Origin: Kofleriaceae bacterium
Lineage (GTDB): Bacteria; Myxococcota_A; Polyangia; Haliangiales; Haliangiaceae
Length of the DNA stretch: 7,828 bases
Assembly: GCA_016763395.1 (NCBI GenBank)
Contig: JAESTW010000863.1
Span: 1 to 7,828, forward strand
Direction of reading: 5' to 3'
Below the pieces are notes generated by a model that did not search any database, was not told the origin of the DNA, and saw only the letters and a program-made list of their open reading frames with translations. The position numbers were made by a program, and so were the translations under genes. Position 1 is the first letter of the stretch, and every line of letters starts with the position of its first letter. Below are positions 1 through 6,673 of this stretch, in pieces.

Positions 1-2
1 AA

Positions 3-2414
3 AGGCGACGAGCCGCCGCACTGCTCTCTTTGGCTTGTGGCCTGCTCGGAGCTGCCCTGGCTGTCGAGCAAGTAACAGCCTTCGTTGTCCGAAGTAGCGC
101 TCCAAGCTCAGTTGACTTCAATGAATACCGTTGGATTTTCCTCTCCCCGTGGAGCCGAGCAGCCCTGATTGCGGGACTCTTTGCCGCCGCTACATCGCTG
201 GTATTCACAGGCATCGCTACTCGGACAATCGGCAGTGCGTGGCGATGGTCAGCTATCGTTGGGCTTCGCTTTGCCGCTCTGGCAACAGCCCTTGTGCTCT
301 TTTTTCAACCCGCAGTTGAGTTGCGCCAGGTTACCCGCGAGCCAAATCGCATTGCCATTTTGGTCGATGATTCCGAATCGATGGAGCTCACAGACAAAGT
401 CGGACAACAGTCTCGCAGAGAGCGAGTGCGCCAGCTAATTGACAACTCGGCCTCAGCAATCGCGAGTTGGAGAAAATCTCACATCGTTGATGTCTACCGA
501 TTCTCCGAAGAACTCGCACGTGACGACCTAGAGACGACTGCAAGCACACCCGCCAAAGGCAAGGCGACTCTACTCCGCTTGGCACTTGAGAAGATCCGTC
601 GACGCTACGAAGGCGACAAGCTGGCCGGAATCGTCGTGATAAGCGATGGCGTGGTAACTGGCGACTTGGCCGAGATTGGAACAGGAGAATTTAGAGACTT
701 TGCACGCGAGCTAGATACTCCAGTGCATACCGTGTGGGCGGCTCAGGCGGGGATTAAGGATCTCGCAGTGCAAGAAGTCAACGCCGATGAATTTGCTTTT
801 GTTCGCTCAGTCACTCGCATCGAAGCAACGATTCACGCAACCGGATTTGGCAGAAGGCGCGTGCCTGTAACCCTGTCTAGCGACGGAAAAGCACTGCGCC
901 GAAAGTGGGTGACTCTGGCCGAAGGAGACTCCAGCGCCAAGGTGTTTTTCGAATTCACCCCCTCTCACGTAGGGAAATTCGTCTACAAAATATCGATTCC
1001 CGTTGAGCCCGACGAGGCAGTCATCGAAAACAACAGTGCATGGTTTGTCATACGAGTTATTCGAGACAAAATTCGCGTACTCCAAGTCGCTGGCCAGCCC
1101 TCATGGGATGTCCGGGCATTTCGGGGCATGCTGAAACAGAATCCAAACGTCGATCTCATTTCCTTCTTCATCTTGCGAACCAATGACGACATCAAGAAAG
1201 CGGGAAACGACGAACTCAGTCTAATCCCCTTCCCAACACGCGAACTTTTCGAGCAAGAGTTGCCCTCCTTTGATCTAATCGTCCTGCAAAACTTCAACTA
1301 TGGCCCCTACGGAATCGGACGGTACCTGGAGAACATCCGCTCGTATGTAGACGGTGGTGGTGGACTGGCAATGCTCGGCGGGCCCCTCTCCTTCTCCTCT
1401 GGGCACTACAACGGAACCCCTGTGGCCGATGCCCTACCTGTCATCCTGGGCTCTCAAGTATTGCCGGCCGGACAGACTGATTCTATGCTGGATGAGCGTC
1501 CCTTTCAAGCGAAGCTTACCAAGCTCGGGGATATCCACCCGGTCACTGCTCTGCGATATGAGTCGAGCGACAATCGTACGCTGTGGTCGCAGCTTCCCAA
1601 ACTTGAGGGTCTAAACAAAGTTCTTAGAGCCCGCAAAGGAGCAGCAGTTCTCGCCGTGCACCCGACACTGCGTGACAAGGACAATAAACCCATGCCGGTT
1701 ATCATTGCCGACGACTACGGCAAGGGCCGGAGCTTAGCTGTGACAACAGACTCTCTGTGGCGGTGGGGATTCATTGCCGCAGCCAAAGCGGGAAACGATG
1801 GACGCAACTATTTGAAGTTTTGGGACAACGCAATTCGGTGGTTAATCCAAGATCCCGAACTGCGATACCTGCACGTAGACAGCGACCGAAACTCCTACTC
1901 ACCGGGCGACACCTTGGGACTAAATATCCGCATGCTCGATCAGGACTACAGTCCTTTGGCCAATGGCTCTGTTTCACTCACAATTAGCCGCGGATTTGAC
2001 CCCAAAACTCTGGAGCAAATCGCCACGCACACAATGAAAGTTGGCAGCGATGGCGAGGGTAGTTATGAGATTGCAAACATAGAGGCGGGTGTGTACCGAG
2101 TTGTTGCCGAAGCCACTGTTCGGGGCCGAAAGGTACGTGCCCACGACATTTTCTTGGTTCATAAAGCCAGTATCGAAAAACAAGAGCCTGCAGCAGATCC
2201 AGCGATATTGCGTATGGTTAGTCAGCTATCCGGTGGCATCTCTATGGCCGATATCGAGGAGTTTCCCAGTGATTTGCCTTTTATCGCTCCCAAAATCGTA
2301 CGGGTCGACAAACGCAGCGATGTCTCCCTGTGGAACCTACCCTGGCTACTGCTATGTGCCCTTCTCTTTCTAGGACTCGAGTGGCTATTGCGTCAGAGGA
2401 GTGGCAGCCTGTAA
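3..2414 (+). CDS. VWA-domain, glutamine-amidotransferase-like membrane protein (5' partial)
   Basis: The reading frame is open to the left edge, so the start lies outside the window. A TTG at 30 is possible but has no Shine-Dalgarno and sits inside a hydrophobic segment. Residues below count from that TTG. Hydrophobic segments lie at about 1-20, 43-62 and 73-92. A VWA domain follows, with a MIDAS-type D-x-S-x-S at D113/S115/S117 and a second loop SDG at 205-207. An Ig-like beta region covers about 245-340. From about 347 to 610 comes a GATase1-like domain (VLQVAGQPSWD, then DGGGGLAMLGG at 441-451) with no nucleophilic Cys where an active amidotransferase would have one, so it is probably non-catalytic. 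Another beta domain (about 615-720) and a C-terminal membrane helix (about 768-786) finish it. This layout matches proteins encoded near MoxR/DUF58/Bat clusters, which act in the envelope, perhaps as an assembly or stress complex. The exact role is inference. It heads a three-gene block, with 12 nt to the next gene. Confidence 0.88.
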   Translation, partial: RRRAAALLSLACGLLGAALAVEQVTAFVVRSSAPSSVDFNEYRWIFLSPWSRAALIAGLFAAATSLVFTGIATRTIGSAWRWSAIVGLRFAALATALVLFFQPAVELRQVTREPNRIAILVDDSESMELTDKVGQQSRRERVRQLIDNSASAIASWRKSHIVDVYRFSEELARDDLETTASTPAKGKATLLRLALEKIRRRYEGDKLAGIVVISDGVVTGDLAEIGTGEFRDFARELDTPVHTVWAAQAGIKDLAVQEVNADEFAFVRSVTRIEATIHATGFGRRRVPVTLSSDGKALRRKWVTLAEGDSSAKVFFEFTPSHVGKFVYKISIPVEPDEAVIENNSAWFVIRVIRDKIRVLQVAGQPSWDVRAFRGMLKQNPNVDLISFFILRTNDDIKKAGNDELSLIPFPTRELFEQELPSFDLIVLQNFNYGPYGIGRYLENIRSYVDGGGGLAMLGGPLSFSSGHYNGTPVADALPVILGSQVLPAGQTDSMLDERPFQAKLTKLGDIHPVTALRYESSDNRTLWSQLPKLEGLNKVLRARKGAAVLAVHPTLRDKDNKPMPVIIADDYGKGRSLAVTTDSLWRWGFIAAAKAGNDGRNYLKFWDNAIRWLIQDPELRYLHVDSDRNSYSPGDTLGLNIRMLDQDYSPLANGSVSLTISRGFDPKTLEQIATHTMKVGSDGEGSYEIANIEAGVYRVVAEATVRGRKVRAHDIFLVHKASIEKQEPAADPAILRMVSQLSGGISMADIEEFPSDLPFIAPKIVRVDKRSDVSLWNLPWLLLCALLFLGLEWLLRQRSGSL

Positions 2415-2426
2415 AACCCAGACAAT

Positions 2427-3632
2427 ATGAGCCTTGCGATCGATAGTTTGGTAACCGACTTAATGTTCCAATCGGGGGATGCCCTGGATCCGGAGGTCCT
2501 GGTCGAGGTTCTCGGGGGCCAAGACAAACTCGCTGAAATGCAAATCATCGACCCGGACATGCAAGACCCGCAGTTCGAGATGCAAATTTCCCCATCGATG
2601 CCATTCCGAAGACGGGATGAGCGTCGGCTAATGATAGTCGATGACTCTGTTGCGCCTATGCGCAAAAAACCGCAAGAGGAGTCAATAGTCCCACTCGATT
2701 TGCGAGGGTACAAAGAGAAGCTTGTCGAGCTCTGTACCAAAGTGCCTGTCCGAATGGGTAGACTCTTCGCACTTGGTAGCTGGGGCGACGCGGTTTGGAT
2801 CGTAAGAAGTTATCGCGACTTGCGAGGCCTCTGTCTTATTTCATGGGCGTTGGATCCAACCACCGACATAGAAGGCAGGCGGCGTGCGGCTCCCTTGGGC
2901 CAACGAGAGTTTGAGGAGAAGCTTCTCTCGTACGACAAACGCCTAGATGAACTCGGTGACGAGCAGATCGTCGAACTCTTGGGAGATGATGTCAGGGTCG
3001 AGGAAGTGGGAGAACTTATCATCGTCGATATGCTCGAAGAAGACGGCACTTGGGACACTGCCAAGTCTCTGAAAATCGAGTCAAGAATCGCCGCTATCGA
3101 CAAATTCTCATCCTTTGTCGGGGCCAAGCACATCCCCGACTCGCCCAAGGACGCCACCCCGGACGTTCCGGACACGCATGCTGAGCCAGTCGTGGAGCCA
3201 GAGGTCGAAGCCGAAGTCGAAGCCGCTCCAATCACTCCACTGCGACTAACCCGGCTCGATGATTCCATCGTCGTAATATTCACAGCAGATCGTTTCGGCC
3301 TCGATACTGCAGCATCTCTGGGAAAAAAGGATTGGGACTCAATCCTAACCAAAGCGGACAATATTTCCGGGCAGGACAAAGATCAACTCTACCGTCACGG
3401 AGGAGATTTCGTGGCTCCTATCGAGTTTCTCTCCGAAGTATTCGTAGAGGGAAAGCCCCTGAGTAAAAAACAGTTCGAAGCGGGTGCAACCATCTCGAGT
3501 AGTGGCGCCAAGACCATGGAAGTACACTTTCCTCGTTTTGGCCCAGTCGTGTTAATCGCTCAACCGGGCGGCGCACGCTTTGTGAGCTCGAAGCTCGATG
3601 CCACGAACTCACTACTTGAGCTGATCGGATAG
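2427..3632 (+). CDS. Hypothetical acidic two-domain protein, 401 aa
   Basis: I do not recognise this family. The ATG lies 12 nt after the previous stop with no clear Shine-Dalgarno (cccagacaat), so translation may be coupled to the upstream gene. No signal peptide or membrane helix is visible, so it is probably cytoplasmic. An acidic N-terminal part (1-90) leads to a mixed alpha/beta domain at about 93-232, which includes FALGSWGDAVWIVRSYRDLR (114-133). A Pro/Glu/Val-rich linker (about 237-271) follows; in the DNA, GTCGAAGCC recurs 12 nt apart at 3204 and 3216, typical of an expanding linker. A second compact domain spans about 272-401 and ends in a beta-rich stretch (VHFPRFGPVVLIAQPGGARF, 366-385). 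No catalytic signature is evident. Its position between a VWA membrane protein and an exported protein suggests a cytoplasmic partner of the same complex, but that rests on context only. Confidence 0.82.
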   Translation: MSLAIDSLVTDLMFQSGDALDPEVLVEVLGGQDKLAEMQIIDPDMQDPQFEMQISPSMPFRRRDERRLMIVDDSVAPMRKKPQEESIVPLDLRGYKEKLVELCTKVPVRMGRLFALGSWGDAVWIVRSYRDLRGLCLISWALDPTTDIEGRRRAAPLGQREFEEKLLSYDKRLDELGDEQIVELLGDDVRVEEVGELIIVDMLEEDGTWDTAKSLKIESRIAAIDKFSSFVGAKHIPDSPKDATPDVPDTHAEPVVEPEVEAEVEAAPITPLRLTRLDDSIVVIFTADRFGLDTAASLGKKDWDSILTKADNISGQDKDQLYRHGGDFVAPIEFLSEVFVEGKPLSKKQFEAGATISSSGAKTMEVHFPRFGPVVLIAQPGGARFVSSKLDATNSLLELIG

Positions 3633-3633
3633 A

Positions 3634-4593
3634 GTGGGTATTCCGGGACGATGCGGGGTCCACGCCATCCTGGCTTTTCTTTTGCTGTCTCCACTTGGGG
3701 CTGGGACTAGTGAAGCCAGAAACACTCGTGCGCCAACCTTGGACAGCGTTGTGTTTGTCCGGGATAACTCATTGTGGTCCACTCCTATAGCCGGAGACAA
3801 AACGACAAAGTTACTCGACTTTCCCTGGCAGGTGGAAAACTACGAGTTGCTACACATTGCTGCAAACGGTAGCGCACTTCTCATCCAGATGGACGGCCTT
3901 GTTGCTTGGTCAAAGCTCGATTCCGCTTCGCAAAGCGCGCGAGCTCTCAAGCTCTTGCCTTGTGGCGGGCCCGCTCGTCTCTCTTCGGACGGATCCAGTG
4001 TGGTCTGCCGGACACAAGACAACGAGCGAATCGCGATTTACACCATGATTCCAACACTTTCTGTCCGGATCATCGACAAGAATACCGAAGCGGAACTGTT
4101 TTGGTCCGGGAATGCGGTTTTGCTCCGAGACAAGGGTGAGCTGGTAAAGCTACAAGAAGATTCTGAGAGCAAGGTTTCCGGTCACGCGCCAAGCTCCAAC
4201 ATGCAAGTCACCCCCAAAGGAGATCGAGTCATCGGCTCCTACCAAGAAGGTGAAATCGATGTCGTCTACACTTTCAAGTTAGACGGTAAAGCGGTGAAGC
4301 GGACCCTAGTTCAAGCCGGACGCGTCGTATCAATCTCTGCCGATTCCACCTGGGCCGCGATTCAACAGGAAATTGATGCCTGCGCTGTCCGAGTGGCCGG
4401 CGGCCAATACATGTGTTGGACACGATTTGAAGCAGTGGATATCAGTACCGAAGGACGAAATTTGCTGCTCTCTGTAGCCGGCGCAAAAATCGGACACGAC
4501 CTCTACTTGGGTGCCGTGAGTGGGACAAAGGCATCCAAACCTAGCTTGATTGCAGAAGGAGTTGGAACGCTAGCAGCGTTTTGGCGCCCATAA
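3634..4593 (+). CDS. Exported beta-propeller-like hypothetical protein, 319 aa
   Basis: The start is GTG, one base after the preceding TAG. An in-frame TGA at 3622-3624 rules out a longer form, and the only ribosome-binding hint is GGA at 3627-3629, so coupling to the upstream gene is likely. Residues 1-28 look like a Sec signal peptide: R6, then a hydrophobic core at about 11-21, then SEA before R29 as a type I cleavage site. There is no lipobox. The mature part is a series of beta-hairpins with propeller-like features, such as DGLVAWSKL (87-95), RLSSDGSSVVC (115-125) and SISADSTWAAI (233-243), reminiscent of TolB/WD40-like repeats but too divergent to assign. Cys110/Cys125 and Cys250/Cys261 are spaced as two possible disulfides, which fits a periplasmic location. 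It is the last gene of the left block. The specific function is unknown. Confidence 0.8.
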   Translation: MGIPGRCGVHAILAFLLLSPLGAGTSEARNTRAPTLDSVVFVRDNSLWSTPIAGDKTTKLLDFPWQVENYELLHIAANGSALLIQMDGLVAWSKLDSASQSARALKLLPCGGPARLSSDGSSVVCRTQDNERIAIYTMIPTLSVRIIDKNTEAELFWSGNAVLLRDKGELVKLQEDSESKVSGHAPSSNMQVTPKGDRVIGSYQEGEIDVVYTFKLDGKAVKRTLVQAGRVVSISADSTWAAIQQEIDACAVRVAGGQYMCWTRFEAVDISTEGRNLLLSVAGAKIGHDLYLGAVSGTKASKPSLIAEGVGTLAAFWRP

Positions 4594-4638
4594 CATCTTT
4601 GCCGCGAGCACAGCGCCCTACTAAAGCCGCACATCTCG

Positions 4639-5010
4639 CTATCCCAGTCGGTCTTGCAGTATCTTTCGGAGAGCCGCGATGCGCCACGGTTTCACCAATA
4701 CATCACAAACCGTGCCATTTTCGGACACGCGGAGAACTTCATCCCCTTTAAAGCCAGTCAGCAATACCGTCAATATTGAAGGCCACCGACGCCGGACCTC
4801 TTCTGCGAGTTCCACACCACTTTTCCCGGGCATTAAATAGTCACTGAGAATTAGCTTGATTGAGGAAGATTGCTCCTCAAGTATCTCGATCGCCTCCGAT
4901 ACGTCTCGAGCCTCGGACAACTTGTACTGAGAGTTGAGCATCCTTCGTAGGAGTCTTCTATTGGGCTCATCGTCATCGACTATGAGCAAGTGTACCTGCT
5001 TCTCGTTCAA
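4639..5010 (-). CDS. Stand-alone response regulator receiver domain (CheY-like), 123 aa
   Basis: This is a single receiver (REC) domain with no output domain. The acidic pocket is D12/D13/D14, the phospho-acceptor is D57 in LILSDYLMPG, the switch Thr is T85 in LLTGF, and K107 lies in KPW. All essential residues are present, so it should accept a phosphoryl group. The KPW form is common in receivers tied to sensor kinases or c-di-GMP/HD-GYP regulators. The start is TTG: there is no in-frame ATG before mid-domain M24, strand beta-1 begins at residue 6, and AGGA lies upstream at good spacing. It is the last gene of the signalling operon, 14 nt after the PAS gene. With no DNA-binding or enzymatic domain it probably works by protein contact. 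No cognate histidine kinase is encoded in the window. Confidence 0.93.
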   Translation of the reverse strand: MNEKQVHLLIVDDDEPNRRLLRRMLNSQYKLSEARDVSEAIEILEEQSSSIKLILSDYLMPGKSGVELAEEVRRRWPSILTVLLTGFKGDEVLRVSENGTVCDVLVKPWRIAALRKILQDRLG

Positions 5011-5015
5011 CGTGT

Positions 5016-5020
5016 TTCCT
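5016..5020 (-). promoter_or_regulatory. Shine-Dalgarno for the TTG-started receiver gene
   Basis: On the minus strand AGGAA (5020 down to 5016) lies 5 nt before the TTG at 5010. It falls in the 14-nt gap after the PAS gene stop and is the best ribosome-binding site in the window. It decides the unusual TTG start. Confidence 0.6.
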
Positions 5021-5024
5021 GTTC

Positions 5025-5570
5025 TTAGAGCATCAAGCCCTTTTTGTACGACAACAGCTCTTTCTGAGTTCGAAGTAAGAGATGATTTGTTTCCAGCAGT
5101 TCTTTGGTTCTTGTCCGAATTTGAGTTGCCAAACGCTCTCGTTCTTGCGCTTCGGTCTCCAGCATCTCTTGGTACTTTACCTGAACCTCTGCCTCGTCAG
5201 TTACATTTCGCAGAATCACCAGCGCACCAACATGCTGTTGGGCCCCATCGGTGATTGGTAGCGCGGACAAGATAAATTTCATCTGCTGCGCTTCCGCATC
5301 ACCGATGATGGTTCCACTAATCTCGTCGAGTCGGACATGCCGGTTTTCAGTCCAACGTTGCTCTACGATACAGGTGCCAATGTTCAGCTCGATCACGCCA
5401 CTGTACACTTTGTTCTTAAGCCCACGCGCGACCTGCCTGGGAAACATCGCGTAGAATGCGCGATTGAATTCGATAATTTTCCGCTCGGCATCGACTATGA
5501 AATAGCTGTCAATTAGCGCGGGAGCCACTTGCTTCAAATCCGCGATAAACGAGCTGAGAACATCCGACAT
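5025..5570 (-). CDS. PAS domain protein with C-terminal coiled coil, no kinase domain, 181 aa
   Basis: Residues about 11-125 form a PAS domain. Its start is typical (ALIDSYFIVDAERKIIEFNR, 18-37, then AFYAMF), and so is its exit strand and linker (GALVILRNVTDE, 115-126). Residues about 126-178 are a charged heptad-like coiled coil (QERERLATQIRTRTKELLE, 142-160) of the kind that usually joins PAS to a histidine-kinase DHp domain. The protein ends there, with no phospho-acceptor His and no ATPase domain. No transmembrane segment is seen, so it is cytoplasmic. It probably dimerises through the coil and senses a ligand, redox state or partner; no heme- or flavin-binding signature is clear. The ATG comes 3 nt after the STAS gene stop, in the same frame, and a G-run in the end of that gene may serve as ribosome-binding site. 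It is the middle gene of a three-gene operon. Confidence 0.88.
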   Translation of the reverse strand: MSDVLSSFIADLKQVAPALIDSYFIVDAERKIIEFNRAFYAMFPRQVARGLKNKVYSGVIELNIGTCIVEQRWTENRHVRLDEISGTIIGDAEAQQMKFILSALPITDGAQQHVGALVILRNVTDEAEVQVKYQEMLETEAQERERLATQIRTRTKELLETNHLLLRTQKELLSYKKGLML

Positions 5571-5573
5571 TGT

Positions 5574-6425
5574 TTAGCCCCCCCAAACCAAGAAACCCAG
5601 GATGCCGACGGCAAGCACAAGAAATACGGCCAAACTATAGACCAACCACGGCGATTTTTCTCCGCCCGTAGCAGGAGGAGCCGCTATCGCCTTGTCCCCA
5701 ATTGCCGAAACAAGTTCTTGCCCTACAGAGCTGTAGTCCCGTCCGGGCAAGTTTCCGACGCCAGTACCGACGCCCGTACCAATACCGGAGATGGTCGGCA
5801 AAGTTGGAACAGAGGGCAAACTAGTATGAGAGATGCTTTGAGACACATTGCCTGCACCAGGCCTAGATTGAACTAGTGAAGAACCAGTTGCCCCGCTGCC
5901 AAACTCCTCCAAAACCGACCGAACTTTATCCGGCTTCGATACCTTTTTTTGATTCGATAAGAATGCGAAGTAGGAGTCCGGCATGTCATCAAAGTCCATG
6001 ACAAGATCACAGCCATCGCACCTGCAGACAGGTGGTTCATGCGGAGGCGGTCCCATTTCGGAAGCCTCGGACAACAGTACCTTCTCCTCATCGCACTCCG
6101 GGCAGAAGTAAGGAACGTAAAAGCTCTTAACAGTACCTTGGCCGGTAAAGTTATTGACCAAGTTGATCTGAGCTACAATCGCGGGAGAACACTCGACCAG
6201 TACAATCTCGGCACCTTTGGCTTCCAAGGCGTTGAGCCAGTTCACCCAATCTCGAACTCCGCAGGAGTTGATGCGTTCGATTTCTCCCAACTCAATGACT
6301 ACTGTCCCTGTGGGAATCGTGTCCGTCAGATCGGCAAGCTCGTTATCCTCGTCAATAACACCCGAAAGCTTGACGAAACCAATGTCATCCCGATGGTGAA
6401 CCATCGCCTGAAACTTCTGACTCAT
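5574..6425 (-). CDS. STAS domain, zinc ribbon and C-terminal membrane anchor protein, 283 aa
   Basis: Residues about 5-100 form a STAS (anti-anti-sigma-like) domain: GFVKLSGVIDEDNEL (16-30), VVIELGEIERINSCGVRDW (42-60), then AEIVLVECSP. S54 aligns with the phosphorylated Ser of SpoIIAA/RsbV, although the Asp before it is Asn here. Next comes a probable zinc ribbon, C108-x2-C111 with C136-x2-C139 and an extra C134. A Ser/Pro/Gly-rich flexible linker (about 165-255, with GTGVGTGVG) leads to one membrane helix at about 261-280 and almost no tail, so the protein should be tail-anchored with STAS and ribbon in the cytoplasm. TAA directly precedes the ATG in frame, so this start is firm; AGGG sits only 3 nt upstream. 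It is the first gene of the signalling operon. By family knowledge it may bind or release a switch kinase or sigma regulator; none is encoded in the window. Confidence 0.88.
   Translation of the reverse strand: MSQKFQAMVHHRDDIGFVKLSGVIDEDNELADLTDTIPTGTVVIELGEIERINSCGVRDWVNWLNALEAKGAEIVLVECSPAIVAQINLVNNFTGQGTVKSFYVPYFCPECDEEKVLLSEASEMGPPPHEPPVCRCDGCDLVMDFDDMPDSYFAFLSNQKKVSKPDKVRSVLEEFGSGATGSSLVQSRPGAGNVSQSISHTSLPSVPTLPTISGIGTGVGTGVGNLPGRDYSSVGQELVSAIGDKAIAAPPATGGEKSPWLVYSLAVFLVLAVGILGFLVWGG
5757..5780 (-). repeat. 12-bp tandem repeat in the STAS protein linker
   Basis: On the + strand GACGCCAGTACC is followed directly by GACGCCCGTACC (11 of 12 identical). On the coding strand it encodes the repeated GTGV of the Gly/Val linker. 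A repeat like this can change linker length between strains. Confidence 0.6.
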
Positions 6426-6459
6426 TTACCCTGTTGCACTCAGTCTTGTAAAATTGATA

Positions 6460-6475
6460 TTCAAACCAGTTTCAA
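6460..6475. promoter_or_regulatory. Imperfect 16-bp dyad upstream of the STAS gene, possible operator
   Basis: TTCAAACCAGTTTCAA pairs at 6 of its 8 symmetric positions (TT/AA and AAAC/GTTT). It lies 34 nt before the STAS start codon and overlaps the candidate -35 hexamer, which is where a repressor would bind. No matching regulator family is recognised, and A/T-rich dyads of this size do occur by chance. Confidence 0.28.
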
Positions 6476-6484
6476 TTCTACCTG

Positions 6485-6507
6485 AAGAGTTGTCCACACA
6501 TACTCTT
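6485..6507 (-). other. Hairpin in the STAS operon leader
   Basis: On the minus strand AAGAGT pairs with ACTCTT. Inside, after one bulged A, TGT pairs with ACA around a GTGG loop, giving nine base pairs. There is no U-tract directly after it, so it is not a standard terminator. It could be a leader structure or a protein site. Whether it is transcribed depends on the unknown start site. Confidence 0.3.
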
Positions 6508-6673
6508 TGTCAGTGATTTCCATCCGTTTTTTTTGGTTTTCTCAAAAATGTAGGTGATAAACACAAGACGTACACCGGCAATCCCAGCGGAATTCGCGAG
6601 ATATCCTTATGCCGACGACAGCTAGTGTACTGAGTCTGCGCCTCGCATCTAGAGCCCTATTTGGAATAGCTGA

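Larger units (their letters stand above)
6426..6673. other. Intergenic leader region upstream of the signalling operon
   Basis: There is no intact gene here. The stretch should carry the promoter of the minus-strand STAS operon. It holds an imperfect dyad (6460-6475), a hairpin (6485-6507), an 8-T run on the + strand (6527-6534), and short coding-like minus-strand frames, including a 20-codon ORF at 6523-6461. A weak promoter candidate on the minus strand is TTGAAA (6475-6470), a 17-nt gap, then TTTACA (6452-6447), but the -10 match is poor. The part from about 6600 may be eroded insertion-element DNA. Confidence 0.4.

Noticed and set aside
30..32. TTG as the start of the VWA membrane protein
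   Set aside because: No ribosome-binding site, and the frame is open and hydrophobic to the window edge, so the true start is probably upstream.
2810..3379. 189-codon Ser-rich minus-strand reading frame
   Set aside because: Lies opposite the 401-residue gene, has the low-complexity Ser-rich composition typical of antisense frames, and has no recognisable domain.
4594..4638. Bidirectional terminator between the convergent genes
   Set aside because: I found no stable hairpin with a T-run in this 45-nt gap; termination here is not visible by eye.
5578..5584. Seven-G run as a phase-variation switch
   Set aside because: Too short and at the very end of the STAS gene, where slippage would only alter the last residues or the stop.
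6039..6485. 148-codon plus-strand reading frame
   Set aside because: Antisense to the STAS gene and its leader; the opposite strand encodes clear STAS and zinc-ribbon motifs.
6490..6498. TTGTCCACA, one base off a DnaA box
   Set aside because: A 9-mer with one mismatch is expected about once or twice by chance in this length, and there is no cluster or origin context.
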